Source: JABMMZ01 sp044341025
Lineage (GTDB): Bacteria; Bacteroidota; Bacteroidia; NS11-12g; UBA955
Direction: 5' to 3'
NCBI GenBank assembly: GCA_044341025.1
Contig: JBIISM010000004.1
Location: 124,001-188,000, forward strand
DNA length: 64,000 nucleotides
Part shown: in pieces, positions 25,521 through 34,494 of the stretch
How the letters are laid out: every line of letters starts with the position of its first letter
How positions within the stretch are numbered: position 1 is the stretch's first letter
Program-made: the position numbers and the translations under genes
Notes under the pieces: model-generated
Database searches by the model: none
What the model was told of the DNA's origin: nothing
The model's input: only the letters and a program-made list of their open reading frames with translations

Positions 25521-26703
25521 AGATATTTGAGAACATTTTTTTGTAGCCTAAAAGGTAAAAAACCATTGAAATTATTAGACCAAAACTCCAAGCCAAACAC
25601 GCGCCTATTACCCCATAATTGGGCATTAAAATTATGGCCATTAATACACCGCCCAACAATCCCATTAAATTGTAATTTAAGATCCGTTTGAAATCTGACT
25701 TGGCGTGAAAATAATGGTTGTAAATATTGCTAATAGAGAAAGCCAATACACCGGGAAACAAATAAACAAACAAATCACCTATTTGAGAAAAATCGCTAGA
25801 AAAAAGCAAGACCCAAAAAGAATTAGGGATAAATGCCAAGACCAAACAAATGCCCAAAGTGCCTAAAAAGTTGACATAAACCAAGCGTGTTGTTAATTTT
25901 ACTTGCTCTTTTAGGTCTGAGGTGTTCAGTATTTTCATATGCTGTATTTGACCAATACTATGGCCAAGTATCCATACAGATTCACAAATTACGATTGCAT
26001 TGCTGTATAAGCCAAGTGCAGCATCGTTGATCAAAAATGCAATAAGAAAAAAATTCAACCTATAGTTAAAAAATTGAATTGCTTGTGCCCCTTGGACCCA
26101 TATTCCTTGTTTTAAAATTAACGGTTCAAAAACAAATGGCTCTTGGGTGTTTTTAATATATTTCCTAATAAAAAGAAACGAAACCACAAATGAAATAAAC
26201 AAGGCCAAAGACAAAGCGATGGGATATGAATCTATGGCTAAATTACTTTTATAAAAAAATAAGCCAAATAATATCAGCAAAACAAATGGCTGAACCAGCA
26301 GGCTCACATTGCGTTTGCCAATCTCTTGGTTCCCCATTAACAACATTTGATTTAGGTTAATTGCCGAAAAGAAAAAAGCGGCAAATGGAATTAAATAATA
26401 ATACGGAAGATGTCGGAGAAAATACAACACAACAAAACTCAATAAACAAATTCCGGCTATCCAAATTAAAGAAGACAACCAAAGTTTTCGTTGATTTATT
26501 TTATACGATAAATTTATTATGGCTGTACTATTGCCAAAATCTGCAATCAATTGAACCAAGGCAATACTGGAAATAAACAAACTTAATTGGCCTCTGCCTA
26601 CCGCACCCAAATTTCTCGATATAAGCACCACCATTATTAAGCCAAGTGCAGAAACACTTACTTTGGATGCAAAGGTGAAAACTATACTTTTCTTAAAAGT
26701 CAA
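25507..26703 (-). CDS. Polysaccharide flippase (Wzx/MATE-like)
   Basis: A 398-residue integral membrane protein with about 12 hydrophobic helices. The N-terminus MTFKKSIVFTFASKVSVSALGLIMVVLISRNLGAVGRGQLSLFIS has the typical oligosaccharide-flippase pattern (R.LG..G.G..SL). It probably moves undecaprenyl-linked glycans across the inner membrane. It lies 12 bp after yciH (whose stop is at 26716) and overlaps the TonB receptor gene by 14 bp, consistent with one transcript from 28591 downwards. Substrate unknown. Confidence 0.88.
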   Translation of the reverse strand: MTFKKSIVFTFASKVSVSALGLIMVVLISRNLGAVGRGQLSLFISSIALVQLIADFGNSTAIINLSYKINQRKLWLSSLIWIAGICLLSFVVLYFLRHLPYYYLIPFAAFFFSAINLNQMLLMGNQEIGKRNVSLLVQPFVLLILFGLFFYKSNLAIDSYPIALSLALFISFVVSFLFIRKYIKNTQEPFVFEPLILKQGIWVQGAQAIQFFNYRLNFFLIAFLINDAALGLYSNAIVICESVWILGHSIGQIQHMKILNTSDLKEQVKLTTRLVYVNFLGTLGICLVLAFIPNSFWVLLFSSDFSQIGDLFVYLFPGVLAFSISNIYNHYFHAKSDFKRILNYNLMGLLGGVLMAIILMPNYGVIGACLAWSFGLIISMVFYLLGYKKMFSNIFEKN

Positions 26704-26715
26704 GATTTGATGTAA

Positions 26716-27054
26716 TTAAATGTTGTTGGTTTTATAGCCTGCGCTTAGTACAAATGCCTTAACTTTTTGCACCATATCACCTTGAATTAGGATTTCTCCT
26801 TCTACAATGGAACCGCCAGTTCCACAATGGTTCTTTATTTGTTTTGCTAACTTCTCTAAATCCTCTAATTTTCCTACAAAACCTCTGATAAGCGTGGCTT
26901 TTTTTCCACCTCTTTGCTTGGTTTCTAATCGAATCATTAACTTTTGGGATTTAGGTTCTAAAGTTATAGAGTCATCTAATTCTTCATCAAAACTAAATCC
27001 TTGATCCGTGCTATACACCATTCCATCGTCTTGTCTTTTAACTTTTTTACTCAT
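26716..27054 (-). CDS. yciH: eIF1/SUI1-family translation factor
   Basis: A 112-residue bacterial homologue of eukaryotic initiation factor 1. The SUI1 domain is at about 38-110: LMIRLETKQRGGKKATLIRGF, LEDLAKQIKNHCGTGGSI-like core (LEKLAKQIKNHCGTGGSIVEGEILIQGD) and KVKAFVLSAGYKTNNI. The E. coli relative YciH affects start-codon fidelity and has been linked to stress translation. The gene overlaps the lipid kinase gene by 8 bp, within an operon that runs DUF4159-lipid kinase-yciH-flippase. Confidence 0.95.
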   Translation of the reverse strand: MSKKVKRQDDGMVYSTDQGFSFDEELDDSITLEPKSQKLMIRLETKQRGGKKATLIRGFVGKLEDLEKLAKQIKNHCGTGGSIVEGEILIQGDMVQKVKAFVLSAGYKTNNI

Positions 27055-27922
27055 GACTAAAAATCTTTAAACTCAAAGGTTCAATATTAATATTTATTTC
27101 TTTACCAAGCCATAATGGCTCTCCATCTACATGCACAGGTCCATCCTCTAAACGCTTTATAGTAAAATCAGTTCCAGTAAATACCTCTGTATTTTTATTG
27201 GTGTGCAAACGGGCTTCTAACAAATTTTTGAAAATTAAAATGAAATCTAAAGGGGTAAATTTTTTCAAAACAAGAACATTAAATAAGCCATCATCAGGTT
27301 TAGCACCAGGATGCAAAACAACATTATTACCCCATTGGGTTGCATTGGCTACACCGATCATAAAGGCATTACCTTGCCAAATTTTCAAATCGTTTTTATA
27401 CAATTCATAAAACTGGCTTTTATAATTGAGATGGCGAATGATTGTTTTAATATATCCTTGTAAACCGCGTTTTGTGGTATTGGCAAATGCAGAACTAATA
27501 TGCGCATCAAAACCAACTCCCGCAATGTTGACCATACAATGTCTATTAACCCAAACCGTATCAACCTCCTTAATTTTATAATTAGGCAATTGCTTTAAGG
27601 CTTCAACTGTGTTCATAGGGATTTTAAAATGACGCGCAAATCCATTTCCAGAACCAAGTGGAATAATGCCCAATACAATACCCGTATTAACGAGTCTAGA
27701 GGCAATTTGATTGATTGTTCCATCGCCCCCAGCGGCTAAAACTATATCTACTTTTAATTTAATTGCCTTTTCAGCTAATAATAGCACATCGTCGGCTTTC
27801 TCAGTTGGCCAAACATGAACTTCATATTGATTCAAATCAATATACTTTTTTACGATTTGGGGTAGGTTTTTCGTTTTTTTTCTTCCTGAAAAAGGATTGT
27901 AAATTACAACTAGACTTTTCAT
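27047..27922 (-). CDS. Diacylglycerol/lipid kinase family protein
   Basis: About 291 residues of the DAGK catalytic family (YegS/DgkB-like). The N-terminal Rossmann-like domain has VIYNPFSGRKKT (4-15), the nucleotide-binding AAGGDGTINQIASRL (about 63-77) and IIPLGSGNGFARHF (about 87-100). The C-terminal beta-domain includes AKPDDGLFNVLVL and GPVHVDGEPLW. It phosphorylates diacylglycerol or a related lipid at the membrane; the exact lipid is unknown. The open frame begins at 27931 (MFF), but MKSLVVIYNPFSG at 27922 is the usual start. It follows the DUF4159 gene closely and overlaps yciH by 8 bp. Confidence 0.92.
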   Translation of the reverse strand: MKSLVVIYNPFSGRKKTKNLPQIVKKYIDLNQYEVHVWPTEKADDVLLLAEKAIKLKVDIVLAAGGDGTINQIASRLVNTGIVLGIIPLGSGNGFARHFKIPMNTVEALKQLPNYKIKEVDTVWVNRHCMVNIAGVGFDAHISSAFANTTKRGLQGYIKTIIRHLNYKSQFYELYKNDLKIWQGNAFMIGVANATQWGNNVVLHPGAKPDDGLFNVLVLKKFTPLDFILIFKNLLEARLHTNKNTEVFTGTDFTIKRLEDGPVHVDGEPLWLGKEININIEPLSLKIFSHE

Positions 27923-27934
27923 AAAAAACAACCC

Positions 27935-28591
27935 TTAGCGGTTAAAAGCATATTTTACAATGTTGGATCCCATCTTTAATGCTTCCAATCTCTTGTCTTC
28001 TGAATCGTTGTATATGCTTTGATCTTCCCAACCATTTCCCAAATCACATTCATAGCTAAAAAAACAAACCATACGGCCCTGGTAAATTAAACCAAAACCT
28101 TGAGCAGGCTTACCTTCATGTTGGTGAATTTTGGGCAAGCCTTTATTAAAGTTATAAGCTTGATGGTAAATTGGGTGTGTAAATGGTAATTCCACAAAAT
28201 CAAGTTCAGGGAATACCTTTTTCATTTGCGGAACTATAAATGGTTTCAATCCGTAATTGTCATCAATGTGTAAAAATCCTCCGGCCATTAAGTATTTTTT
28301 TAGATTCAAGGCTTCGGCATCACTGAATACAATATTTCCATGACCAGTTAAATAGATCCAAGGGTAATTAAACAGTTCAGGCGAGCCTACTTCGACACTG
28401 GCATCTTCTGGATTTATATTTGTCTTAATATTAGCGTTGCAAAATTTCGCCAAATTGGGCAAGGCTGTTTTATTTGAATACCAATCGCCGCCACCTTTGT
28501 ATTTTACCTTTGCAATTTTAAAGCTGTAATCGTTCGTGCCAGAAAAATTTAAAATCCAAATTAAAACAGAAAAGGCAGTTATAAAACGCAT
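27935..28591 (-). CDS. DUF4159-domain secreted protein
   Basis: A 218-residue protein with a signal peptide (about 1-18, MRFITAFSVLIWILNFSG) and a DUF4159 domain: IAKVKYKGGGDWYSNKTALPNLAKFCN, IYLTGHGNIVFSDAE...LKKYLMAGGFLHIDDNYG and PIYHQAYNF. DUF4159 has a glutamine-amidotransferase-like fold (flavodoxin type) and is usually found with MoxR/aerotolerance-type gene sets, but here it begins a compact operon with a lipid kinase and yciH. Function is unknown. Confidence 0.9.
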   Translation of the reverse strand: MRFITAFSVLIWILNFSGTNDYSFKIAKVKYKGGGDWYSNKTALPNLAKFCNANIKTNINPEDASVEVGSPELFNYPWIYLTGHGNIVFSDAEALNLKKYLMAGGFLHIDDNYGLKPFIVPQMKKVFPELDFVELPFTHPIYHQAYNFNKGLPKIHQHEGKPAQGFGLIYQGRMVCFFSYECDLGNGWEDQSIYNDSEDKRLEALKMGSNIVKYAFNR

Positions 28592-28626
28592 GATACAATT
28601 TTACAAATTAATTTTGAATTGCTCAA

Positions 28627-29475
28627 TTAAATATTTCCTGGTAAATCAAATTCTTGCAAGCCCTCATGGCGAATCCACTTCCCTTTCTTTTTAAGTTCAT
28701 AGAAATCGATTCTACCGTCTGGAATATAATATTCTCTTTTGCCTGTCTTTTCTGGGTTAGAAGGTACCAAATTCGAGTAGGTTATTATTTTCTCTGATAC
28801 TTCAAACCTCAAAAGCATACTCGATTGGTCGGCATAATCAAAAAACACGCGGTGTTGCGGGGTGTAATCCCGTTCAGAGCTAAAAAAGACTGGAGCACCA
28901 ATATGAAGCTCTCCTGATTTATCAACCGATAAAACATCAATTAATTTGCGGTTACAAAAACTATTCTTACCATTTAGACCTAAAACACAATAATAGTCTT
29001 TCCCTTTTTTGGTGAAATGGTACATTTGATAATAGAGTGCACCGGGCCAAAAATCTTCATTGTAATCGTCGTATAAAGAATCAGACTTAGGTTCCATGTG
29101 GTCTTTGAGCCAAAACACTAGTTCATTGCCCCCTTTTTTCTTGCGAAACAACACCACACAATTGTTTTCGTATTCTTCTTTCTCGTTGATATAAACCCAA
29201 GAAATAACACGCATGTGCGCATCATCTGAATTTAAAACAGAAACTGTTTTGGTTATGGAATCCAATTGCACGCCAAAAGGATGCTCATCTAAAAGCAAAT
29301 CTTTAAGTAAGATTTTAAACGAATCGTTGTATTTTGAACGAATAGAATCGATGCGGTTAAAACGAAGACTGTCACTGTACTTTTTCAACAATATTGAATG
29401 GACATCTTGACCAAATACCTTTAAATTATTTGTACAAAAAATCAAGAAAACTAAAATCAACAATTGCTTTTTCAT
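28627..29475 (-). CDS. Secreted protein of unknown function
   Basis: A 282-residue protein with a signal peptide (MKKQLLILVFLIFCTNNLKVFGQ). The mature part has conserved-looking aromatic and acidic motifs such as SVLNSDDAHMRVISWVYI and FWPGALYYQMYHF...YYCVLGLNGKNSFCNRKLIDVL, and a C-terminal EYYIPDGRIDFYELKKKGKW. I have seen this pattern in Bacteroidota hypothetical proteins and know no function. It is 35 bp upstream of the DUF4159 gene on the same strand and might be co-transcribed. Confidence 0.82.
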   Translation of the reverse strand: MKKQLLILVFLIFCTNNLKVFGQDVHSILLKKYSDSLRFNRIDSIRSKYNDSFKILLKDLLLDEHPFGVQLDSITKTVSVLNSDDAHMRVISWVYINEKEEYENNCVVLFRKKKGGNELVFWLKDHMEPKSDSLYDDYNEDFWPGALYYQMYHFTKKGKDYYCVLGLNGKNSFCNRKLIDVLSVDKSGELHIGAPVFFSSERDYTPQHRVFFDYADQSSMLLRFEVSEKIITYSNLVPSNPEKTGKREYYIPDGRIDFYELKKKGKWIRHEGLQEFDLPGNI

Positions 29476-29534
29476 ACTTAATTAAACAAGTAAATGCGTA
29501 TATTATTGTTAAAGATATAAAAAGTATAGGCGAT

Positions 29535-30713
29535 CTAGCAAAGTTCTATAACCAATGCACTAGCACCGCCGCCGCCATTGCAAATAGCAGCACCACCAAT
29601 TTTGCCGTTGTTTTGTTTTAAGACATTTATCAGGGTTACAATGATTCTTGCGCCACTTGATCCCAATGGATGCCCTAGAGCAACTGCTCCGCCGTTGACA
29701 TTTACTTTCTCGGATGCTAGGTTCAACAATTTATTATTGACCAAACCAACTACAGAAAATGCTTCATTAAATTCGAAGAAATCAATTTCATCAATGCTTA
29801 CGCCTGCCATAGCGGCTGCTTTAGGCATTGCTTTGCTTGGTGCTGTTGTAAACCATTCTGGCTCGTGTTCAGCATCTGCAAAACCTTTTATTTTAGCAAT
29901 AGGCGTTAACCCCAGCGCTTCCATCTTTTCTTTACTCATCAATACAACAGCAGAAGCACCATCATTCATTGTACTTGCATTGGCTGCGGTTACTGTACCT
30001 TCTTTTGAAAAAGCTGGTTTTAAACCAGGAATCTTATCAAAATTAACACTCTTATATTCTTCATCGTGGCTGAATAAAGTAATATTACCCTTTCTGTCAA
30101 CAATTTCAACAGGAACAACTTCGTTGTCAAACTTTCCAGCAGCCCATGCCGCAGCAGCTTTTTTGTATGAGTTAATGGCAAACTCATCTTGAGTTTCTCT
30201 AGAAAAACCATGTTCTTTTGCACAAAGGTCTGCACACCAACCCATCATTTGCTGGTTGTATACATCTTGCAAGCCATCATTGGCCAAACCATCAACCATA
30301 TTAAAGTTGCCATATTTATATCCTGTTCTGCTTCCCATCATGTAATGTGGAACTAAACTCATATTTTCCATACCGCCAGCTATAACCACATCAGAAATAC
30401 CAGTCATAATTTGCTGTGCAGCTAAAGAAATAGACTTCATGCCACTGGCACAAACTTTATTTATTGTTGTGCATTGGACAGTGTTAGGCAAACCTGCAAA
30501 TTTCGCAGCTTGTCTTGCAGGTGCTTGACCCAATCCAGCCTGTAAGACACTTCCGAAATATACTTCTTGAACTTCTTCAGGATTTAAATTAATCTTTTCC
30601 AAAGCACCCTTAATGGCAGCTGCACCGATCTTTGTTGCAGGAACTGTTGATAATGCCCCCATAAAACTACCCATTGCAGTTCTAACAGCAGAAACGATGT
30701 ATACTTCTTTCAT
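29535..30713 (-). CDS. Acetyl-CoA C-acetyltransferase (thiolase)
   Basis: A 392-residue thiolase. The nucleophile is C88 in INKVCASGMKS; H348 in GHPLGSSGARI and C378 in CNGGGGASALVIEL complete the active site. The FNEAFSV segment (about 307-313) is the NEAF motif of biosynthetic-type thiolases. It makes or cleaves acetoacetyl-CoA; whether it is used for ketone-body or amino-acid breakdown or fatty-acid oxidation cannot be decided. It is divergent from lpxB, with a TAnnTTCG -7 box (TAAATTCG) about 25 bases upstream of the ATG. Monocistronic. Confidence 0.95.
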   Translation of the reverse strand: MKEVYIVSAVRTAMGSFMGALSTVPATKIGAAAIKGALEKINLNPEEVQEVYFGSVLQAGLGQAPARQAAKFAGLPNTVQCTTINKVCASGMKSISLAAQQIMTGISDVVIAGGMENMSLVPHYMMGSRTGYKYGNFNMVDGLANDGLQDVYNQQMMGWCADLCAKEHGFSRETQDEFAINSYKKAAAAWAAGKFDNEVVPVEIVDRKGNITLFSHDEEYKSVNFDKIPGLKPAFSKEGTVTAANASTMNDGASAVVLMSKEKMEALGLTPIAKIKGFADAEHEPEWFTTAPSKAMPKAAAMAGVSIDEIDFFEFNEAFSVVGLVNNKLLNLASEKVNVNGGAVALGHPLGSSGARIIVTLINVLKQNNGKIGGAAICNGGGGASALVIELC

Positions 30714-30898
30714 TTTATATTGGTTTAAATGTGCCGCGAATTTAATGTTTTTTTAAATATAAAAACCAAGCAATATCAAAACAACATGAATGAATCCTTA
30801 ATAGATTAACTATTGATTTTAGACTTGAAATCTATTTTGAAAATGTTTGAAGCTTAAGATTAAAAACTGATCTTTAGGTTAATTGCATTAAGATTATT

Positions 30899-30906
30899 TA
30901 AATTCG
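30899..30906 (+). promoter_or_regulatory. -7 box 5 nt from the lpxB ATG (leaderless candidate)
   Basis: TAAATTCG ends five bases before the lpxB ATG at 30912, so the mRNA would begin at or near the start codon. Confidence 0.5.
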
Positions 30907-30911
30907 CAGCA

Positions 30912-32015
30912 ATGAAGTATTACTTGATTGCAGGCGAAGCAAGTGGGGATTTACATGGTTCTAATTTGATGAAACAAATTAAAGCATCCGATTCCAAGGC
31001 TGAATTTCGTTTTTGGGGAGGAGATTTAATGCAAGAACAAGACAAAAATTTGCTTGTTCATTACCGCGAAACGGCTTTTATGGGATTAAGTGATGTGCTG
31101 TTAAATATCAACACCATTCGCAAGTTCTTGAAAAAGTGTAAGGAAGACATTTTACATTTCAATCCAGATGCATTGATTTTTATTGACTACCCTGGGTTTA
31201 ATTTAAGAATCGCGAAATTTGCCAAACAAAATAAATTTAAAACACATTATTATATAAGTCCTAAAGTATGGGCATGGAACACCGGACGAGCATTGAAAAT
31301 CAAAAGAGATATAGATTTTTTATACACCATACTGCCTTTCGAAACAGCGTTTTATGCCAAATTCAATATGAAGGTAGACTATGTAGGAAATCCACTGTGC
31401 GATTCAATCTCTAACTACGATTTCAATACTAACTTTAAAGCTGATCAGCAAATTAGCAGACCCTACATAGCTTTGCTTCCAGGAAGCAGAATGAGTGAAT
31501 TAAAACATGTTTTACCCACCATGCTAAAAACAATTAAAAACTTCCCGGAGTTTGATTTCATCTTAGCTGGAGCAAACCATATTCCCAACAATATTTACGA
31601 ATCCTATTGCGCAGGTTATCCCGTTAAAATTGTGAAAGGTTTAACCTATGATGTACTTAAAAACGCAAACGCGGCATTGGTATGCAGCGGAACAGCAACC
31701 TTGGAAACTGCATTGTTAAATTGTCCTCAAGTGGTCGTATTCAGATTTAGTAAATTAAGTTACTTTATTGGAAAATTGCTTATTAAAGTTAAATATATAT
31801 CGCTGGTGAATTTAATTTTGAACAAACCAGTGCTTGAAGAACTAATCCAAGATGAATTTAATGAATCGAAAATTGTTTCAGCTTTAAGCAAGATATTAAA
31901 TGGTCCAAAAAGATTGGAAATGATACAATCTTATGCCGCATTGAAAATTAAGGTAGGCAATAGCGGAGCAAGCGAAAGAACAGCCAAATTAATCGTTAGT
32001 CGGACACAAAATTAA
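30912..32015 (+). CDS. lpxB: Lipid-A-disaccharide synthase
   Basis: Condenses UDP-2,3-diacylglucosamine with lipid X to give the lipid A disaccharide at the inner membrane. The 367-residue GT19 enzyme starts MKYYLIAGEASGDLHGSNL and has the family motifs FIDYPGFNLRIAKFAK, YYISPKVWAWN, DYVGNPLCD, LLPGSRMSELKH and ALVCSGTATLETAL. LpxB shows this gene to be from a Gram-negative with ordinary lipid A. Divergent from the thiolase gene. Secure. Confidence 0.97.
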   Translation: MKYYLIAGEASGDLHGSNLMKQIKASDSKAEFRFWGGDLMQEQDKNLLVHYRETAFMGLSDVLLNINTIRKFLKKCKEDILHFNPDALIFIDYPGFNLRIAKFAKQNKFKTHYYISPKVWAWNTGRALKIKRDIDFLYTILPFETAFYAKFNMKVDYVGNPLCDSISNYDFNTNFKADQQISRPYIALLPGSRMSELKHVLPTMLKTIKNFPEFDFILAGANHIPNNIYESYCAGYPVKIVKGLTYDVLKNANAALVCSGTATLETALLNCPQVVVFRFSKLSYFIGKLLIKVKYISLVNLILNKPVLEELIQDEFNESKIVSALSKILNGPKRLEMIQSYAALKIKVGNSGASERTAKLIVSRTQN

Positions 32016-32028
32016 ATGGTCCAAAATT

Positions 32029-32059
32029 AAAATAGCCCGCATAAAAAATGCGGGCTATA
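32029..32059 (-). terminator. Terminator hairpin between lpxB and a small gene
   Basis: ATAGCCCGCA and TGCGGGCTAT form a perfect 10-bp stem around a 7-base loop. On the minus strand it runs into TTTTAATTTT, so it best fits as terminator of the small gene at 32108-32335; it may also stop lpxB transcripts. Confidence 0.75.
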
Positions 32060-32107
32060 GTCGTTGAGTGTGTATTTGTGTATTTGTGTGTGTCTATTTT
32101 ATATAAT

Positions 32108-32335
32108 TTATTTTATGCTTAATAAATTATTGCTGTTAATTGCCATTTGGCGAGAAACTATGGCGCGCTTCAATTGCTTTACTTCTTTGTTTGAAGCTTG
32201 CATTTTATTTAGCAGAAAAAAGGTTAATACCAATAAAATGATTATTGACTTTAACATTAAAATTTCCGAAAAATAAAAACTCTTTTTAGAGGTCTTGGTC
32301 TCTATTGGATTGAATGCTGAACTCAGATTGGCCAT
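32108..32335 (-). CDS. Small single-pass membrane protein, unknown function
   Basis: A 75-residue open frame: hydrophilic N-terminus of about 28 residues, a hydrophobic helix (about 29-43, SIIILLVLTFFLLNKM), and a basic C-terminal tail. No family is recognised. Support for a real gene comes from its flanks: a near-perfect Bacteroidota promoter upstream (TTTG at 32451-32454, 19-base spacer, TATATTTG at 32424-32431 on the minus strand) and a terminator hairpin downstream at 32029-32059. The predicted 5' leader is about 80 bases. It could instead be a structured RNA transcript carrying a chance frame. Confidence 0.6.
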   Translation of the reverse strand: MANLSSAFNPIETKTSKKSFYFSEILMLKSIIILLVLTFFLLNKMQASNKEVKQLKRAIVSRQMAINSNNLLSIK

Positions 32336-32692
32336 GTTTCTTGTTTGGTGTTTTTAAAAGTTTTAACTTAGGATTAATCACTCAATAAGTAATAATACTT
32401 AGTTTGTTTTGTTACCCTATACCCAAATATAGAAAACCAATTTAAAAAATCAAATTATTAAAAAAAAGAACCTATTAAATAATATAAGTATATGTAAATC
32501 AATAAATTTATTTTTCAAATACAAGTTTAAAATCAGACTGGTTTATATCTTTTTGCTTCATTATTTTCTAAAAAAGCCTAAATTCAATCGAATAAGGAAA
32601 CAAAAAACACATTGAAACAAGAGCATTAAAATAATTGAAGAAATATTAATCTGCTTATGGTAAAGACATCTAATTGTTATTTATTTGCAGCT
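32336..32692. other. AT-rich intergenic stretch between the small gene and the M61 gene
   Basis: About 350 very AT-rich bases. They hold the minus-strand promoter at 32424-32454. I see no other hairpin, repeat or coding frame with support. Confidence 0.6.
32424..32454 (-). promoter_or_regulatory. Bacteroidota-type promoter (-33 TTTG, -7 TATATTTG)
   Basis: Read on the minus strand, TTTG (32454-32451), a 19-base spacer and TATATTTG (32431-32424) match the primary sigma consensus TTTG-N19-21-TAnnTTTG exactly. It points toward the small gene at 32335. Confidence 0.75.
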
Positions 32693-34456
32693 ATGAGAAA
32701 AGTAAACCTAGTCTTACTCCTTTTAATCTTAAGTATCCAAACAAAAGCAATGAAAATAAACTATACCATAGACATTCAAAATCCTAATACACATTATGCT
32801 TTGGTAAAATTAGAAATTTCTGAAATTAAGGAGAGCAGAATCGTACTAAAAATGCCCGTTTGGACTCCAGGGAGTTATATGGTCAGAGAGTTTGAAAGAA
32901 ATATTGAGCAAGTAAGTGCCATTTCAAACAAGAAAAATAACACAATCAGTAAAGTTGATAAAAGCACTTGGGCTATTGAAAACAAATCAACCGATAAAAC
33001 CATAGAAGTTACCTATAAAGTATATTGTTTTGAAAACACAGTTCGAACGTCTTATATAGACAACGACCATGCCTTTTTGCTGCTGAGCAGTTGTTTGATG
33101 TATGCAGACAAACAAGGTTCAGGCACACTTGATATCAATTATCCTGAAGCATGGACCAAAATATCTACCACTTTAATACAATCAAAGCCAAATTTATTTC
33201 TATTTAACAGCTACGATGAATTAATCGATTCGCCAATTGAGATTGGCACCCATCAAGTTTTAAAATTTGAGGTTGCGGGCGTTCCGCATACTGTTGCATT
33301 GGTTGGAAAAAACAACTGTCCTACGGATAAATTCAAAACTGATTTGCAAAAGATTTGCAGCACCATGTACCAAATTGTAGGCAAACATCCATGCAAAGAA
33401 TATTTGTTCATCATTCACCATGTTGAAGAAGGTGGTGGTGGATTGGAGCATGCCAACAGCAATGTGGTTCAAATGCAAAGATTTGCATACACAAACAAAG
33501 ATCGTTATTTGAATTTCTTAAGCTTGTGCGCACACGAATACTTTCATTTGTGGAATGTAAAACGCATACGTCCTGAGGCACTTGGCCCATTCGATTACAG
33601 CAAAGAAAATTACACAAATTTGCTTTGGGTTGCTGAGGGGATTACAAGTTATTACGATGAACTTGCTATGTATAGAGCCGGTTTTAGAACTGAAAGTGAA
33701 TATTTGAGGATCTTGTCTAATACGTTTTCTGCAACAATAAACCGAAAGGGTGCTGAAATACAAAGTATGCATGAAGCATCCTTTGATGCATGGATTAAAG
33801 AATACAGACCGAATGAAAATAGCATTAACACCAATATCTCTTATTACATGAAAGGCGCTGCAATTGCAGCCTTATTGGACATTGAATTGTTAGATGCAAC
33901 CAAGGGCAGTAAAGGGCTTGACCATTTATTGCAGTATTTGTATTCTGAATATTACGAAAAAAAACAAAGAGGTTTCACTGACAATGAATTTTATGACGCT
34001 ATAGATTATATTGCAGGAAAGCCACTTAATTTTAAATCTTGGGCCGAAGAGACCAATACAAGTGAGACCAATCAACAGATCAAAAACATTCTTAAAAAAG
34101 TTGCTTGTTCTATTGAAAACAAAGTTCAAAACAATTTATTATACACTGGAATTAACACGGAACAAAAAGGCGAAAAAATTGCAGTTAAGTCAATTGATGC
34201 AATGTCTGCTGCATTTGGACTTGATATCCAAGCAGGAGATGAAATAATTGCAATAAATAAAATTCGCATTAAAACCAGTTTAGATGAAGCAATTAGATTA
34301 ATTGGTGAAGGTGTAAAATTGGATTTCATTATATCTAGAAATGGATTAATAAGAGATTTGACTATTGTGCCTGTGCAAAATCCTAAACTTGATTTATCAA
34401 TTAGTATTGATAAAGGAGACGACCCAATTTTATTGGTTTGGCTAAAAAGGATTTAA
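32693..34456 (+). CDS. M61-family metallopeptidase with PDZ domain
   Basis: A 587-residue secreted or periplasmic peptidase (glycyl aminopeptidase family). Signal peptide MRKVNLVLLLLILSIQTKA; N-terminal beta domain (KMPVWTPGSYMVREFERNIEQV); gluzincin catalytic domain with the zinc motif HEYFHLWNVKRIRPE (about 280-294) and the third ligand Glu in WVAEGITSYYDEL; then a C-terminal PDZ domain (about 480-570, GEKIAVKSIDAMSAAFGLDIQAGDEIIAINKIRI). The open frame starts at 32657 but the signal peptide begins at the Met at 32693. Monocistronic; its 3' end is 38 bp from the rnpB 3' end (convergent). Confidence 0.93.
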   Translation: MRKVNLVLLLLILSIQTKAMKINYTIDIQNPNTHYALVKLEISEIKESRIVLKMPVWTPGSYMVREFERNIEQVSAISNKKNNTISKVDKSTWAIENKSTDKTIEVTYKVYCFENTVRTSYIDNDHAFLLLSSCLMYADKQGSGTLDINYPEAWTKISTTLIQSKPNLFLFNSYDELIDSPIEIGTHQVLKFEVAGVPHTVALVGKNNCPTDKFKTDLQKICSTMYQIVGKHPCKEYLFIIHHVEEGGGGLEHANSNVVQMQRFAYTNKDRYLNFLSLCAHEYFHLWNVKRIRPEALGPFDYSKENYTNLLWVAEGITSYYDELAMYRAGFRTESEYLRILSNTFSATINRKGAEIQSMHEASFDAWIKEYRPNENSINTNISYYMKGAAIAALLDIELLDATKGSKGLDHLLQYLYSEYYEKKQRGFTDNEFYDAIDYIAGKPLNFKSWAEETNTSETNQQIKNILKKVACSIENKVQNNLLYTGINTEQKGEKIAVKSIDAMSAAFGLDIQAGDEIIAINKIRIKTSLDEAIRLIGEGVKLDFIISRNGLIRDLTIVPVQNPKLDLSISIDKGDDPILLVWLKRI

Positions 34457-34462
34457 AAAAAA

Positions 34463-34490
34463 ATCCCGCTAATTATAAAACTAGCGGGAT
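34463..34490 (-). terminator. Terminator of rnpB
   Basis: ATCCCGCTA (34463-34471) pairs with TAGCGGGAT (34482-34490); on the minus strand it is followed by a run of U. It lies directly after the 3' end of RNase P RNA and may also halt the M61 transcript. Confidence 0.88.
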
Positions 34491-34494
34491 AAAA

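Noticed and set aside
32063..32101. Short GTGTGT/ATTTGTGT repeats after lpxB
   Set aside because: Low-complexity stretch of under 40 bases with no regular unit; not a CRISPR or a meaningful tandem repeat.
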